Assembly (NCBI RefSeq): GCF_001976065.1
Contig: NZ_MNAH01000002.1
Span: 1-64,000 of the forward strand
DNA from: Pseudomonas putida
Lineage (GTDB): Bacteria; Pseudomonadota; Gammaproteobacteria; Pseudomonadales; Pseudomonadaceae
Direction of reading: 5' to 3'
DNA: 64,000 nucleotides
Shown: positions 6,879-16,235 of the stretch, in pieces
Layout: each line of letters starts with the position of its first letter
Position numbering within the stretch: the first letter of the stretch is position 1
The notes under the pieces: model-generated
The model's input: the letters and a program-made list of their open reading frames with translations, nothing else
What the model was told of the DNA's origin: nothing
Database searches by the model: none
Program-made: the position numbers and the translations under genes

Positions 6879-8936
6879 ATGCCCCGTCTGGCTAAACACC
6901 TCGCCTGGTTTGCCGTGGCTGTCCTGGGAGCGATTGCGCTGAGTGTCGTGGCCCTGCGCCGCGGCGAAGCGATCAACGCCCTGTGGATCGTCGTTGCAGC
7001 CGTCGCCATCTACCTCGTTGCCTATCGTTACTACAGCCTGTTCATCGCCAACAAAGTGATGCAGCTGGACCCCAATCGTGCCACCCCCGCTGTACTCAAC
7101 AACGATGGCCTGGACTACGTGCCGACCAACAAACACGTGCTCTTCGGTCACCACTTCGCGGCCATCGCCGGCGCAGGGCCCCTGGTCGGACCGGTACTGG
7201 CGGCGCAGATGGGCTACCTGCCCGGCACGCTGTGGCTGATTGCCGGCGTGGTGCTGGCCGGTGCCGTACAGGACTTCATGGTCCTGTTCATGTCCACCCG
7301 CCGCAACGGCCGTTCCCTGGGCGACATGGTCCGCGAAGAAATGGGCCGTATTCCCGGCACCATCGCGCTGTTCGGCTGCTTCCTGATCATGATCATCATC
7401 CTTGCAGTGCTGGCGCTGATCGTGGTCAAGGCCTTGGCCGATAGCCCGTGGGGCATGTTCACGGTAATGGCGACCATCCCGATCGCGATGTTCATGGGCA
7501 TCTACATGCGCTACATCCGCCCGGGCCGTATCGGTGAAATCTCGGTGATCGGCGTGCTGTTGCTGCTGGGTTCCATCTGGCTCGGCGGGCAGATCGCTGC
7601 GGATCCGGTGTGGGCCAAGGCCTTTACCTTTACCGGTATCCAGATCACCTGGATGCTGATCGGTTATGGTTTTGTCGCCGCGGTGTTGCCGGTGTGGCTG
7701 ATCCTGGCACCCCGTGACTACCTCTCGACTTTCCTGAAAATCGGCACCATCGTCGCCCTGGCCATCGGCATCCTGGTGACCATGCCCGAGCTGAAAATGC
7801 CGGCGCTGACCCAGTTCATCGATGGCACTGGCCCGGTATGGAAGGGCGGTCTGTTCCCGTTCCTGTTCATCACCATCGCCTGTGGCGCCGTGTCGGGCTT
7901 CCATGCGCTGATCGCTTCCGGCACCACGCCGAAGCTGCTCGCCAGTGAAGGTCACGCCCGTTACATCGGTTACGGCGGCATGCTGATGGAATCCTTCGTG
8001 GCCATCATGGCCATGGTTGCGGCCTCGGTGATCGACCCGGGCGTGTACTTCGCCATGAACAGCCCGGCCGCCGTGGTCGGTGCCGACGCGGTTGCCGTGG
8101 CGCAAACCGTCAGCAGCTGGGGTTTTGCAATCACCCCGGAAGCGCTGCAGGCGGTGGCCCACGACATCGGTGAAACCACTATCCTGGCCCGTGCCGGCGG
8201 TGCACCGACCCTGGCCGTCGGCATCGCGCAGATCCTGCATCAGCTACTGCCAGGTGAAAACACCATGGCGTTCTGGTACCACTTCGCGATCCTCTTCGAA
8301 GCGCTGTTCATCCTGACCGCGGTGGACGCCGGCACCCGTGCCGGGCGTTTCATGCTGCAGGACTTGCTCGGCTCGTTCGTGCCATCGCTCAAGCGCACCG
8401 AATCCTGGACCGCCAACCTGATCGCCACCGCCGGTTGCGTGGCCATGTGGGGTTACCTGCTGTACCAAGGCGTGATCGATCCGCTGGGTGGCATCAATAC
8501 CTTGTGGCCGCTGTTCGGTATCTCCAACCAGATGTTGGCCGGTATCGCGTTGATGCTCGGCACCGTGGTGCTGATCAAGATGAAACGCCAGCGTTATGTC
8601 TGGGTGACCTTGCTGCCGGCGGTGTGGCTGCTGATCTGCACCACGACAGCGGGCTTCATCAAGCTGTTCGACGCCAACCCGGCGATCGGCTTCCTGGCCC
8701 TGGCAAAAAAATACAGCGATGCCCTGGCCAACGGTCAGGTGCTGGCACCGGCCAAGAGCATTGAACAGATGCAGCACGTGATCTTCAACGCTTACACCAA
8801 CGCCACGCTGACCGCGCTGTTCCTGTTCGTGGTGTTCAGCATCCTGTTCTTTGCGCTCAAGGTCGGCATCGCCGCCTGGGGTACAAAAGAACGTACGGAC
8901 AAGGAAGCGCCGTTCCATGCGCTGCCGAAGGCCTGA
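6879..8936 (+). CDS. cstA: CstA-family carbon starvation/pyruvate transporter
   Basis: 685 aa with about 16-18 hydrophobic helices. Family hallmarks are the segment [27 protein letters not shown] read in two pieces near residues 89-115, QDFMVLF, and [12 protein letters not shown] near the C-terminus. Length is close to E. coli CstA (701) and BtsT (716). The family imports pyruvate and is linked to peptide use under carbon limitation. AGGAGA lies 7 bp before the ATG. The small YbdD/YjiX-type gene follows by 2 bp, the standard cstA-yjiX pairing. The upstream region carries the TACGTA sites and a two-component system on the opposite strand, which I infer to be its regulator. Confidence 0.95.
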   Translation: MPRLAKHLAWFAVAVLGAIALSVVALRRGEAINALWIVVAAVAIYLVAYRYYSLFIANKVMQLDPNRATPAVLNNDGLDYVPTNKHVLFGHHFAAIAGAGPLVGPVLAAQMGYLPGTLWLIAGVVLAGAVQDFMVLFMSTRRNGRSLGDMVREEMGRIPGTIALFGCFLIMIIILAVLALIVVKALADSPWGMFTVMATIPIAMFMGIYMRYIRPGRIGEISVIGVLLLLGSIWLGGQIAADPVWAKAFTFTGIQITWMLIGYGFVAAVLPVWLILAPRDYLSTFLKIGTIVALAIGILVTMPELKMPALTQFIDGTGPVWKGGLFPFLFITIACGAVSGFHALIASGTTPKLLASEGHARYIGYGGMLMESFVAIMAMVAASVIDPGVYFAMNSPAAVVGADAVAVAQTVSSWGFAITPEALQAVAHDIGETTILARAGGAPTLAVGIAQILHQLLPGENTMAFWYHFAILFEALFILTAVDAGTRAGRFMLQDLLGSFVPSLKRTESWTANLIATAGCVAMWGYLLYQGVIDPLGGINTLWPLFGISNQMLAGIALMLGTVVLIKMKRQRYVWVTLLPAVWLLICTTTAGFIKLFDANPAIGFLALAKKYSDALANGQVLAPAKSIEQMQHVIFNAYTNATLTALFLFVVFSILFFALKVGIAAWGTKERTDKEAPFHALPKA

Positions 8937-8938
8937 GC

Positions 8939-9136
8939 ATGTTCAATGACTTGAGTCGCCTCGGTAAATACCTCGGTCAGGCCGCGCGCCTGATGGTGGG
9001 GATGCCGGACTACGACAACTATGTCGAACATATGCAGACCCAGCATCCGGACAAACCGCTGATGGACTACGAGGCATTCTTCCGGGAACGCCAGGAGGCT
9101 CGTTACGGTAGCAAGGCTGGGCCGAAGTGTTGTTGA
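8939..9136 (+). CDS. YbdD/YjiX family small protein (DUF466)
   Basis: 65 aa; the ATG is 2 bp after the cstA stop. The family pattern is visible: [41 protein letters not shown], and a Cys-Cys C-terminus. The family nearly always follows cstA/btsT and is thought to modulate the transporter. Soluble, with no signal peptide. Confidence 0.93.
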   Translation: MFNDLSRLGKYLGQAARLMVGMPDYDNYVEHMQTQHPDKPLMDYEAFFRERQEARYGSKAGPKCC

Positions 9137-9170
9137 TGCACCACGCCTAGGCAACACACCCCTGTAGTAG

Positions 9171-9222
9171 CCCGGCTTGCCGGCTATGGCGATCTTCCGG
9201 ACGCCTTCGCCGGCAAGCCGGG
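9171..9222. repeat. REP-like inverted repeat
   Basis: Inverted 14-bp arms CCCGGCTTGCCGGC (9171-9184) and its complement (9209-9222), with further imperfect pairing outside (CCTGTAGTAG / CTCCTGCAG). A diverged member of the CTGTAGGAGCTGGCTTGCC family; may also end the cstA transcript. Confidence 0.8.
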
Positions 9223-9276
9223 CTCCTGCAGTGGATCGGGTAAAGCCGCGAGAAATGGGGCGGTTGTGAGGTCATT

Positions 9277-10428
9277 GTGGGGATAGCCGTTTGTCAGGCG
9301 TATCGGTATGCTCAGCGCACAGCCGAAATGCCCATGATAAACAACCACAGTGACGTTATGAGCTCATCAGTAACACGTGCGAATGTCCTAGCGCTGTATC
9401 CGGAAGACTCCCGCGAAGCGGCGGCCCTGCTCAAGCAGGCCGTGCCGCTGATGGTTCGCCATAACATCCCGCCCAACCCCGTGCACTACGCCCTCTGGTA
9501 CACCTACAGCAAGGGCCAGGACCCGGAGCTCAATCGTCACCTGGACCGGGTAGTCCGGGACTTCGACGGTTGCCCGCCAGAGTCGGCGACCCGCCTGTTT
9601 CGCCAGTACATCATCCGTGACGAACTGGAAGATGCCCGCGCCGAACAGCATCAGGTCATCAGCCTGGTCGATGGCATGGAGCGCGACGTCTCACTGAGTG
9701 TGGAGGGTAGCCTCAACTTTCAGAATCGCCTGGGGCAGTGCCTGGAAATGCTCGACGAGCCGGCCAGTGACCGCCTGCCGGGCATCCTCAGCGAACTGCA
9801 GCAGAGCACCCGGCTGATGCAGAGCCAGCAGGAGCACTTCCTCGCGCAGCTGCATTCGGCCCAGGACGAAATCAAGACCCTGCGCGACAAGCTGCAGCGC
9901 GCGCAACTGGCCGCGACCCTCGATGGCCTGACCGAATTGTTCAACCGCACGGCGTTCACCCGCCTGTTGGAAAAGGCGCTGGGCCAGGCTTCCCGTGGTG
10001 TGGCCCTGTTGATGCTGGATATCGACCACTTCAAGCAATTCAATGATCAGTACGGTCACCCACTGGGCGACCGGGTCCTGCAGCATGTAGCCCAAGTGCT
10101 GCGCGGCGCATTGCCGGCCAATGCGTTCGCGGCGCGCTACGGCGGTGAAGAGTTTTGTGTGGTCCTGCCCGATTGCGCCGACCTGGGCAGCGCCTGTGCC
10201 TTCGCCGAGCATCTGCGGCTGAAAGTGCAGTCCTTGCGGATCAAGGCGCGCAGCACCGACACCGTGCTGGACACCGTGACCGCGTCTTTCGGCGTCGCCC
10301 ACGCCCAGCCCGGCGACAACCTGGAGAGTCTGCTGACCCGTGCCGATGACGGGTTGTACCAGGCCAAGCGCAATGGGCGGAATCAGGTGTTTGCCTTGCA
10401 GGAAGGGGCGGCGACCACCTTTTCCTGA
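9277..10428 (+). CDS. GGDEF diguanylate cyclase
   Basis: 383 aa from the GTG at 9277, which has GAGG six bases upstream. ATGs at 9331, 9337 and 9358 are in frame and give shorter forms; the start is not settled. Residues about 40-215 form an alpha-helical region with a predicted coiled coil (LHSAQDEIKTLRDKLQRAQ), then a GGDEF domain (about 220-375) with DGLTELFNRTAF, LLMLDIDHFKQFND and active-site GGEEF at 289-293. The signature makes it a likely active c-di-GMP synthase. No RxxD inhibitory site is present five residues before GGEEF (the segment there is NAFA). No membrane helix is apparent, so activity is probably cytosolic and set by the N-terminal helical region. Confidence 0.92.
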   Translation: MGIAVCQAYRYAQRTAEMPMINNHSDVMSSSVTRANVLALYPEDSREAAALLKQAVPLMVRHNIPPNPVHYALWYTYSKGQDPELNRHLDRVVRDFDGCPPESATRLFRQYIIRDELEDARAEQHQVISLVDGMERDVSLSVEGSLNFQNRLGQCLEMLDEPASDRLPGILSELQQSTRLMQSQQEHFLAQLHSAQDEIKTLRDKLQRAQLAATLDGLTELFNRTAFTRLLEKALGQASRGVALLMLDIDHFKQFNDQYGHPLGDRVLQHVAQVLRGALPANAFAARYGGEEFCVVLPDCADLGSACAFAEHLRLKVQSLRIKARSTDTVLDTVTASFGVAHAQPGDNLESLLTRADDGLYQAKRNGRNQVFALQEGAATTFS

Positions 10429-10444
10429 CCTGACGCAGATCAAG

Positions 10445-10533
10445 TGTGGGAGCGGGCTTGCTCGCGAAGGGGGCGTGTCAGGTTCAATGATGTCGCCTGA
10501 CACTCCCTCTTCGCGAGCAAGCCCGCTCCCACA
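10445..10533. repeat. REP doublet (GTGGGAGCGGGCTTGCTCGC family)
   Basis: 38-bp inverted arms (10445-10482, 10496-10533) with few mismatches and a 13-bp loop lie between the convergent GGDEF and aldehyde dehydrogenase genes. Confidence 0.9.
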
Positions 10534-10561
10534 TTCAGCATTTGCCAGGCGCGAAAACTGC

Positions 10562-12139
10562 TTATTGTCCGTCGACGCTGCGCGGCACACCGAGCGGGTT
10601 GCCCTCACGCAGCGCCTCGGGCAGCAACGCATCGGGAAAGCCCTGGTAGCACACCGGCCGCAGGAAGCGCTCGATGGAACTCATGCCCACCGAAGTGAAA
10701 CGGCTGTCTGACGATGCCGGAAACGGCCCGCCGTGCACGCTGGCGAAAGACACCTCCTGGGGATGGGCGAAGGCGTTGACGACGATCCGCCCGGTGCGCC
10801 GTTCCAGGATCGGCAGCAAACGACGGGCCAGTCCCAGGTCCATGTCTTCCAGGTGCATGGCCGCACTGAGCTGACCGCGCAGCGCCCGGGCGACCGCGAG
10901 CATTTGCGCCTCATCCTCGACTTTCACCAACAACGCGGCCGGCCCGAACACTTCCTCGGCCAGGCCTGTTTCGCCAAGAAAACGCGGGCCGTCGACCTCG
11001 AGCAATAGGGCCTGGCCGTCCAGTGCCGCAGTGGCGGCCAGGCCTTCGGCAACCGGCCTGGCACCGGCGCCGTGCAACCTGTCGAGTCCGCTCAAGTACG
11101 CTCCATGGATGCCCGGCGTCAGCATCGGCCGTGCCGCTGCCGCCGCTACCCGGTTGATCATGGCCGCGCGCAGGGGCTCGAAACCGGCCCCGGCGATGGC
11201 GATCAGGATCGCCGGCTTGAGACAGGCCTGCCCGACATTGACCAGCATGCGCTCGATGAAACCGTCACCGATCTGCGCACCACGCTCGGCCAGTGCCTGG
11301 GGCAGGATGAAGGTGGGGTTGACGCTGGCCATCTCGGTGAATACCGGGATCGGTTCAGGGCGTAGCTGCGCCCGGCGATACAGGGCCATGCCGCCCTGTT
11401 CGGAGCCGGTGAAGGTCACCGCCTTGATCAACGGATGGTCGACCAGGGCTTCGCCGATCCCATTGCCGGCGCCGCGCACCATCGAGAACACGCCTTCAGG
11501 CAAGCCGCTGTCCTGCACGGCCTTGCGGATGGCCCGGGCCTGGATTTCCGAGGCCCCCGGGTGAGCGTTGTGGGCCTTGACGATCACCGTCGCGCCGGCC
11601 GCCAGCGCCGCGGCCGTGTCGCCGCCTGCCACCGAGTAGCTGATGGGGAAATTGCTGGCGCCAAACACCGCCACGGGGCCGAGGGCGATTTTCTGCAGGC
11701 GATGATCCATGCGCGGGCGTGGCTGGCGCTCAGGCTGGGCCGGATCGATGGCCACCTGGAGAAAACGTCCGCGGCGCACCACCTCGGCGAATTGCCGGAG
11801 TTGCGTGGCGGCCCTGGCCGCTTCGCCCAGCAGTTGTGCTTCGGGCAAACCGGTTTCCAGGGCGGCCCGAACGGCCAGCGGCTGGGCGACGGCCTGCAGG
11901 TTGTCGGCGATACGCTCCAGCAAGGCCGAACGCTCGGCGAGCGAGGTATGGCTGTAGTGGTCGAACGCGGCGTCGGCGAGGATCGCCGCCTGGTCCACTT
12001 CAGCGGCGCCACCGAAGGCGAACTCCGGCTCGATAAGCTGATGGGTGGCGGGGTTCAGCGCCTTCATCGTCCCTGCGCTGGCGGCGACTTCGTTGGCGCC
12101 GATCAACAGGTTTCCAGTCAGTTTCATGGGCGTGCTCAC
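10562..12139 (-). CDS. 2,5-dioxopentanoate (alpha-ketoglutaric semialdehyde) dehydrogenase family
   Basis: 525 aa of the ALDH fold in its KGSADH branch. The marker FGASNFPISYSVAGGDTA replaces the common PWNFP motif, TGSEQGG follows, the general base is E269 in VFTEMASVNP, and the nucleophile is C306 in NVGQAC. The family oxidises 2,5-dioxopentanoate to 2-oxoglutarate with NAD(P)+ in pentose, glucarate and hydroxyproline catabolism; the substrate here is not shown. The start is GTG at 12139, overlapping the stop of the upstream hydrolase gene; ATG at 12127 is an alternative. The two genes form an operon divergent from an HxlR regulator. Confidence 0.88.
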   Translation of the reverse strand: MSTPMKLTGNLLIGANEVAASAGTMKALNPATHQLIEPEFAFGGAAEVDQAAILADAAFDHYSHTSLAERSALLERIADNLQAVAQPLAVRAALETGLPEAQLLGEAARAATQLRQFAEVVRRGRFLQVAIDPAQPERQPRPRMDHRLQKIALGPVAVFGASNFPISYSVAGGDTAAALAAGATVIVKAHNAHPGASEIQARAIRKAVQDSGLPEGVFSMVRGAGNGIGEALVDHPLIKAVTFTGSEQGGMALYRRAQLRPEPIPVFTEMASVNPTFILPQALAERGAQIGDGFIERMLVNVGQACLKPAILIAIAGAGFEPLRAAMINRVAAAAARPMLTPGIHGAYLSGLDRLHGAGARPVAEGLAATAALDGQALLLEVDGPRFLGETGLAEEVFGPAALLVKVEDEAQMLAVARALRGQLSAAMHLEDMDLGLARRLLPILERRTGRIVVNAFAHPQEVSFASVHGGPFPASSDSRFTSVGMSSIERFLRPVCYQGFPDALLPEALREGNPLGVPRSVDGQ

Positions 12140-12759
12140 AGCTTGAGGGTGGCGGTCAGTTGCTCGGTGGTGACAATCGAATGGGCGAAGGTCGGGCCAT
12201 TCAGTTCATGGGCCGCGTGCATCATTTCCGGCTTGAAAGCGGCGGTGGCGTCGCGCACCAGGGTGACGTGGTAGCCCAGTTCCTGGGCGTAGCGGGCGGT
12301 CGCCTCGATGCAGGTGTTGGCCAGCAGGCCGACGATGATCACGTGGGTGATGCCTTTCTGCTTGAGGCGAAAATCCAGGTCGGTGTTGGCAAAACCGCTG
12401 GAGCCCCAATGCTCCTGGACCACGGTGTCGCCGGGCTGGGGCGCGAAATCGGGGTGCCATTCGCCCCCCCATTCGCCACGGGCGAAGTGGTGCATGTGCT
12501 GGATCTTGCATTGGGTGGGGCTGGGGTGATCCCAGTTCTCGTAGTCGCCTTGCTCCCAACGCCGGTGCGGTACGATGAACACCGGTATGTCGAGGGCGCG
12601 GACCGTACGGTCGAGGGTGCGCAGGTTGTCGAGCAGGCCGACTTGCCGGGCGATCGGCTCCAGCAGCGGGAAAATCTTGCCGCCTTCGGAGAGGAAGTCG
12701 TTGTAGGGATCGACCAGCAGGTAAGCGGTGCGAGCCAATGGGTAGGGTGCGTTGGACAT
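12136..12759 (-). CDS. isochorismatase-family cysteine hydrolase
   Basis: 207 aa. Catalytic D17 (AYLLVDPYND) and nucleophile C150 (GLLANTCIEATARYAQELG) are in place. The catalytic Lys expected near residue 116 is Glu or His (VVQEHWGSSGF), so the triad is atypical. The family hydrolyses vinyl ethers, nicotinamide, carbamoyl-sarcosine or similar amides. GGAG lies 8 bp before the ATG. It is first in the operon with the semialdehyde dehydrogenase, with a 4-bp overlap, so its product may feed that enzyme. The HxlR gene upstream is divergent and the probable regulator. Confidence 0.85.
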   Translation of the reverse strand: MSNAPYPLARTAYLLVDPYNDFLSEGGKIFPLLEPIARQVGLLDNLRTLDRTVRALDIPVFIVPHRRWEQGDYENWDHPSPTQCKIQHMHHFARGEWGGEWHPDFAPQPGDTVVQEHWGSSGFANTDLDFRLKQKGITHVIIVGLLANTCIEATARYAQELGYHVTLVRDATAAFKPEMMHAAHELNGPTFAHSIVTTEQLTATLKL

Positions 12760-12820
12760 GACTAATGCTCCGGGAAAATGGGCGGTTCGGTGCCATGGGC
12801 TTGCCGTGGCAGCGCGTAGA

Positions 12821-12833
12821 TATGATAATCATA
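12821..12833. promoter_or_regulatory. TATGATAATCATA operator candidate
   Basis: A near-perfect 13-bp palindrome sits in the 99-bp gap between the divergent hydrolase and hxlR-type genes. HxlR proteins usually bind such sites and regulate the divergent operon and themselves. Confidence 0.5.
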
Positions 12834-12858
12834 GTTACTTGGAAAGAGGCAAGCCCGT

Positions 12859-13377
12859 ATGGCGTTAAAAAAGACTAGCCCGCAAACCTTGTGTCCGATT
12901 GCCCGGGCCGAAGACGTGGTCGGCGATCGCTGGACCGTGCTGGTGCTGCGCGAGTTGTTCATGCGCAATCATCGCTACGATGACATCCAGGCGCAGACCG
13001 GCGGCACCCCGCAGATGGTCGCGACCCGCCTGAAAAGCCTGGAGGCGGACGGCATGGTCGAGCGCCGCGCCTACAACGAGCGGCCGCCGCGCTACGAGTA
13101 CCACCTCACGGCCAAGGGGCAGGCGTTTTACTCCGTGGTGCTGGCGTTGCGCGCCTGGGGGGAAACCTGGTGCAAGTCGCCGCAAGAGGGCCTGGCCGTG
13201 CATTACACCCACCAGCGCTGCGGACAGCCCGCAGGGCTGGGGCCGTTGTGCGAACATTGCGGTGAGTTGCTGCGCCGTGACGAATTGAGCAGCGAGCCGA
13301 GTGCGGCCTATGCCCAGGAGCGCCAGGAACGGCGCGAGGGGTTCAAGCGTGGGCCGGCGGTCAAGTCCGCGGAGTGA
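12859..13377 (+). CDS. HxlR-family transcriptional regulator
   Basis: 172 aa. A winged-helix HxlR domain spans about 10-105: CPIARAEDVVGDRWTVLVLRELF, then GGTPQMVATRLKSLEADGMVER and YHLTAKG. The conserved N-terminal Cys12 is present and is a redox or effector-sensing site in several family members. The C-terminal extension (about 110-172) has a Cys pair pattern (RCGQPAGLGPLCEHCGELL) that could bind zinc, followed by a charged tail. It is divergent from the hydrolase-dehydrogenase operon and probably controls it. Confidence 0.9.
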   Translation: MALKKTSPQTLCPIARAEDVVGDRWTVLVLRELFMRNHRYDDIQAQTGGTPQMVATRLKSLEADGMVERRAYNERPPRYEYHLTAKGQAFYSVVLALRAWGETWCKSPQEGLAVHYTHQRCGQPAGLGPLCEHCGELLRRDELSSEPSAAYAQERQERREGFKRGPAVKSAE

Positions 13378-13494
13378 GGGCCGGGGTCTTTAACTATTCG
13401 TTGCACTGATAGTCACAATCATCCATCACAAGTTCTGTTGTTGCCGGCAAACAGGGAGTATCGCGTGCATTGAAAACGCTTCCGGAACCCTGTG

Positions 13495-13833
13495 ATGAAG
13501 ATGCTGACTCGACTGGCGCTGATCGCCCCCTTGCTGCTGTCCGGGTGTGCTTCTGCACCTAATGACCCGACGCTGACCCTGCAGACGAAAAAGGCCCCGG
13601 CGGACTACGCCCAGTGTGTCCTGCCGAAACTGCAGGAAGACGCGCTGAGCGCCACGATCTCGCAAACCCAACGCAGTTATCGAATCGTTGTATCGAGCAA
13701 GGTCGCCGCCGATGATGTACTCGAAGCCTACAAGGCCTCGAATGGCGGCAAGGTGTTCCTGTACGAACGCACGTTGCTGGCCTCGACGTTCGGGCCATCG
13801 AGCCTCGAACGTGCGGCCCAGGAATGCCTCTAG
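13495..13833 (+). CDS. small lipoprotein of unknown function
   Basis: 112 aa. A type II signal peptide ends in the lipobox LLLSGC, so the mature protein is lipid-anchored. The mature domain is ~95 aa with two Cys (AQCVLPKL and the penultimate Cys near the C-terminus) that could form a disulfide. The ATG at 13495 is preferred over GTG at 13492. Monocistronic, between the HxlR gene and the convergent LacI gene. Family not recognised. Confidence 0.75.
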   Translation: MKMLTRLALIAPLLLSGCASAPNDPTLTLQTKKAPADYAQCVLPKLQEDALSATISQTQRSYRIVVSSKVAADDVLEAYKASNGGKVFLYERTLLASTFGPSSLERAAQECL

Positions 13834-13857
13834 GCAGGCCCTCGATACAGCCGACCC

Positions 13858-14865
13858 TTACTGGCCTGCGTTCACCACCGCCGTGCTGCCGCGCAGCGTC
13901 AGCTCGAACGGCAACACCACATGGCGTTGTACCAGCGGTTTCTTTTCGATCAGCGCAATCAGCATCTCGACGGCTTTGCGGCCGAAGACTTCGGCGGGTT
14001 GCGCGATGGTTGTCAGCGGGGGGTCGCAGTAAGCCGCGAAGGGAATGTCGTCAAAACCGACCAGCGAAATATCCTCGGGCACCCGTAAACCCTGTTGCTT
14101 GATGCGTTTCAACGCGCCGATGGCCATTTCATCGTTTTCGCAGAACAGTGCAGTGGGACGCTCTGGCAGATCCAGCATGGCGGCGGCGCCTTCATCACCG
14201 GCTTTCAGGCTGAAATCACCATGGCAGATCAGTGCCGGGTCGCAATCAATCCCGGCCTGACGCAAGGCATCCTGATAACCGGCCACGCGGTCGCGGGTCA
14301 GCGGGCTGCTTTTAGGGCCCTTGATCAGGCCGATCCGGCGGTGGCCCAGTTCGATCAGGTGTTCGGTCATGGCCTTGGCGGCCGCGCGGTTATCCAGGCT
14401 GATGGTCGGATGACGGCCGCCATGGATCACCTCGCAGGCGTTGACGATAGGCGGTAGTTCGGTGTTGGGGAAGGGCGCCTCGAACGGGTCATAGGCGCGC
14501 AACTGGATCACACCGTCGGCCTGGTGGTTGTACACCAGTTCGGCGAATTCCTGTTCGATCTCCTCGCGACCCTGGGTGTCGCACAGCAGCAGCCGATAGT
14601 TGGCTGCCTGGGCCGCCTGTTGCGCGCCGCTGATGACCCGGGCGAAAAATGTGTTGGCGATGGCCGGCACCAGGATCACCAGGTTGCCGGTGCGGCGCGA
14701 ACGAAACTGCACCGCCATCAGGTTCGGCCTGTAGCCGGCCTGTTCCACGGCCGCGTTGACCTTGTCCCGCGTCTTTGGGAGCACACGCTCAGGCGATTTC
14801 AGGGTTCTGGACACCGTGGCCACCGAGACGCCGGCCAGCCTGGCTACTTCACGGATATTGGACAA
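13858..14865 (-). CDS. LacI-family repressor of the adjacent sugar-type operon
   Basis: 335 aa from a TTG start at 14865. The leader GAGGTGATC TTG places a near-perfect Shine-Dalgarno just ahead of MSNIREVARLAGVSVATVSR, the classic LacI HTH. An in-frame ATG 27 codons upstream (14946) would add an unusual tail and overlap the divergent promoter. The ligand domain (about 60-330) shows GNLVILVPAIANTFFARVISG, ISLDNRAAAKAMTEHLIELGHRRIG and LVGFDDIPFA. It is divergent from the oxidoreductase/isomerase/permease operon. The perfect palindrome at 14988-15007 is its likely operator. Confidence 0.92.
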   Translation of the reverse strand: MSNIREVARLAGVSVATVSRTLKSPERVLPKTRDKVNAAVEQAGYRPNLMAVQFRSRRTGNLVILVPAIANTFFARVISGAQQAAQAANYRLLLCDTQGREEIEQEFAELVYNHQADGVIQLRAYDPFEAPFPNTELPPIVNACEVIHGGRHPTISLDNRAAAKAMTEHLIELGHRRIGLIKGPKSSPLTRDRVAGYQDALRQAGIDCDPALICHGDFSLKAGDEGAAAMLDLPERPTALFCENDEMAIGALKRIKQQGLRVPEDISLVGFDDIPFAAYCDPPLTTIAQPAEVFGRKAVEMLIALIEKKPLVQRHVVLPFELTLRGSTAVVNAGQ

Positions 14866-14951
14866 GATCACCTCGTTATCGAACCGCACGGCCGGCGAGC
14901 TTAACGCAGTTATTCCTGGGCTGAAATGTTCATTGATTTTAATCACGGGGT

Positions 14952-15007
14952 TTGACAGGCATTGAAACTGAGCCTAAATTTCCGCCACGATGTAACCGGT
15001 TACATCG
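14952..15007 (+). promoter_or_regulatory. sigma-70 promoter with LacI-type operator
   Basis: TTGACA (14952-14957), a 17-bp spacer, and TAAATT (14975-14980) form a strong promoter. A perfect 20-bp palindrome, CGATGTAACCGGTTACATCG (14988-15007), covers the expected transcription start. The CCGG-centred form is typical of LacI-family operators. Repressor bound here would block the operon starting at 15055. Confidence 0.85.
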
Positions 15008-15054
15008 CCGCCTGGCTTCAGTCTGAAAAGCCGCTTCAAACAGAGAACATTGCG

Positions 15055-16221
15055 ATGAACGCTGCAACAGCAAAAATAAGAATGGGATTTGTCGGGGGCG
15101 GCGAGGGCGCATTCATCGCTCAAGCCCACCGTCAGGCCGCCGGGCTCGATGGGCGTTTTGAACTGGTGTGCGGCGCCTTCAGCCGCGACCCGCAGAACAA
15201 CTTGAATACCGGCGCGGCACTGGGCCTGCCGACCTCGCGCTGCTACAGCGACTGGCAGCAGATGATCGAGGCCGAGCGTGGGTTGCCCGCTGAGCAGCGC
15301 ATGGAGTTGCTGGTGATCGTCACCCCCAACCACTTGCACGCTCCGGTTGCCAGCCAGGCGCTGGGTGCGGGTTTTCATGTGTTCAGCGAAAAACCTGCGG
15401 CACTGAACCTGGTGGAATTGCTGGCACTCAAGGACGTGGTCGAACGCAGCGGTCGCCTCTACGGCCTGGCCCATACGTACCTGGGCTACCCCATGGTCTG
15501 GCAGGCGCGCGAAATGGTGCGCAGCGGCGTGATCGGTGCGGTGCGCAAGGTCATTGTCGAATACCCCCAAGGCTGGCTCAGCCAGGATGTGGCTGGGCAG
15601 GGCAACAGGCAGGCGCTATGGCGCGACAGGCCGGAGCAGTCCGGTGTGGGCGGTTGCATCGGTGACATCGGCACCCATGCCTTTTCCCTGGCCGAGTTTG
15701 TCGCGGATCAACCGATCCAGCAGTTGTGCGCGATGTTGGGCGTGCACATCGCCGGCCGTCAGTTGGACGATGACGCCTCGATGCTGTTCAAGATGGCCGG
15801 CGGCGCCAGCGGCGTGTTGATCGCCAGCCAGGTCTGCGCCGGCGAAGAGAACCCGCTGAAAATTCGCGTCTATGGCGACCAGGGCGCACTGGAATGGCGA
15901 CAGGAGGAACCCGCCAGCCTGGTCCACCGTGCCCTCGATCAACCCATGCGCATCCTGCGCTCCGGTGTCGGCCAGCCGTGGCTGTGCGATGCCGCCAGCC
16001 AGCGCATGCGTTTGCCGGCCGGGCATCCCGAAGGCTATCTCGAAGCCATGGCCAATCTCTACGGCGATTTTGCCCGCGCCATCCGTGGCAACGTCGCGGG
16101 GCACGATGCGCCCGGGGTGCCCGGTATCGACATCGGCCTGCGCGGCATGGCGTTCATTGAAACCGTGATCGCCAACCATCGTGGCGACGCCAAGTGGACC
16201 GAACTGGTCTGCACCCCATGA
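15055..16221 (+). CDS. Gfo/Idh/MocA-family oxidoreductase
   Basis: 388 aa from ATG 15055, which starts just before the Rossmann strand (IRMGFVGGGEGAFIAQAHRQAA). Later family motifs are VIVTPNHLHAPVASQALGAG, HVFSEKPAALN (Lys of the catalytic EKP) and GGCIGDIGTHAFSLAEF with the conserved Asp/His pair. The family oxidises sugars, inositols or glycosides with NAD(P), often at C3 to give keto-sugars. It is first in a three-gene operon under the LacI operator, followed by a TIM-barrel isomerase and a permease, a set used for cyclitol or glycoside catabolism. The substrate is not determined. Confidence 0.92.
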   Translation: MNAATAKIRMGFVGGGEGAFIAQAHRQAAGLDGRFELVCGAFSRDPQNNLNTGAALGLPTSRCYSDWQQMIEAERGLPAEQRMELLVIVTPNHLHAPVASQALGAGFHVFSEKPAALNLVELLALKDVVERSGRLYGLAHTYLGYPMVWQAREMVRSGVIGAVRKVIVEYPQGWLSQDVAGQGNRQALWRDRPEQSGVGGCIGDIGTHAFSLAEFVADQPIQQLCAMLGVHIAGRQLDDDASMLFKMAGGASGVLIASQVCAGEENPLKIRVYGDQGALEWRQEEPASLVHRALDQPMRILRSGVGQPWLCDAASQRMRLPAGHPEGYLEAMANLYGDFARAIRGNVAGHDAPGVPGIDIGLRGMAFIETVIANHRGDAKWTELVCTP

Positions 16222-16235
16222 CTCTGGAGACTTGC

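Noticed and set aside
6852..8240. 462-codon minus-strand frame opposite cstA
   Set aside because: Low-complexity, charge-rich translation typical of an antisense shadow; cstA on the plus strand has clear family motifs and a ribosome-binding site.
14866..14946. Longer N-terminus of the LacI regulator starting at ATG 14946
   Set aside because: The GAGGTGA ribosome-binding site directly before TTG 14865 and the normal HTH position argue for the shorter protein.
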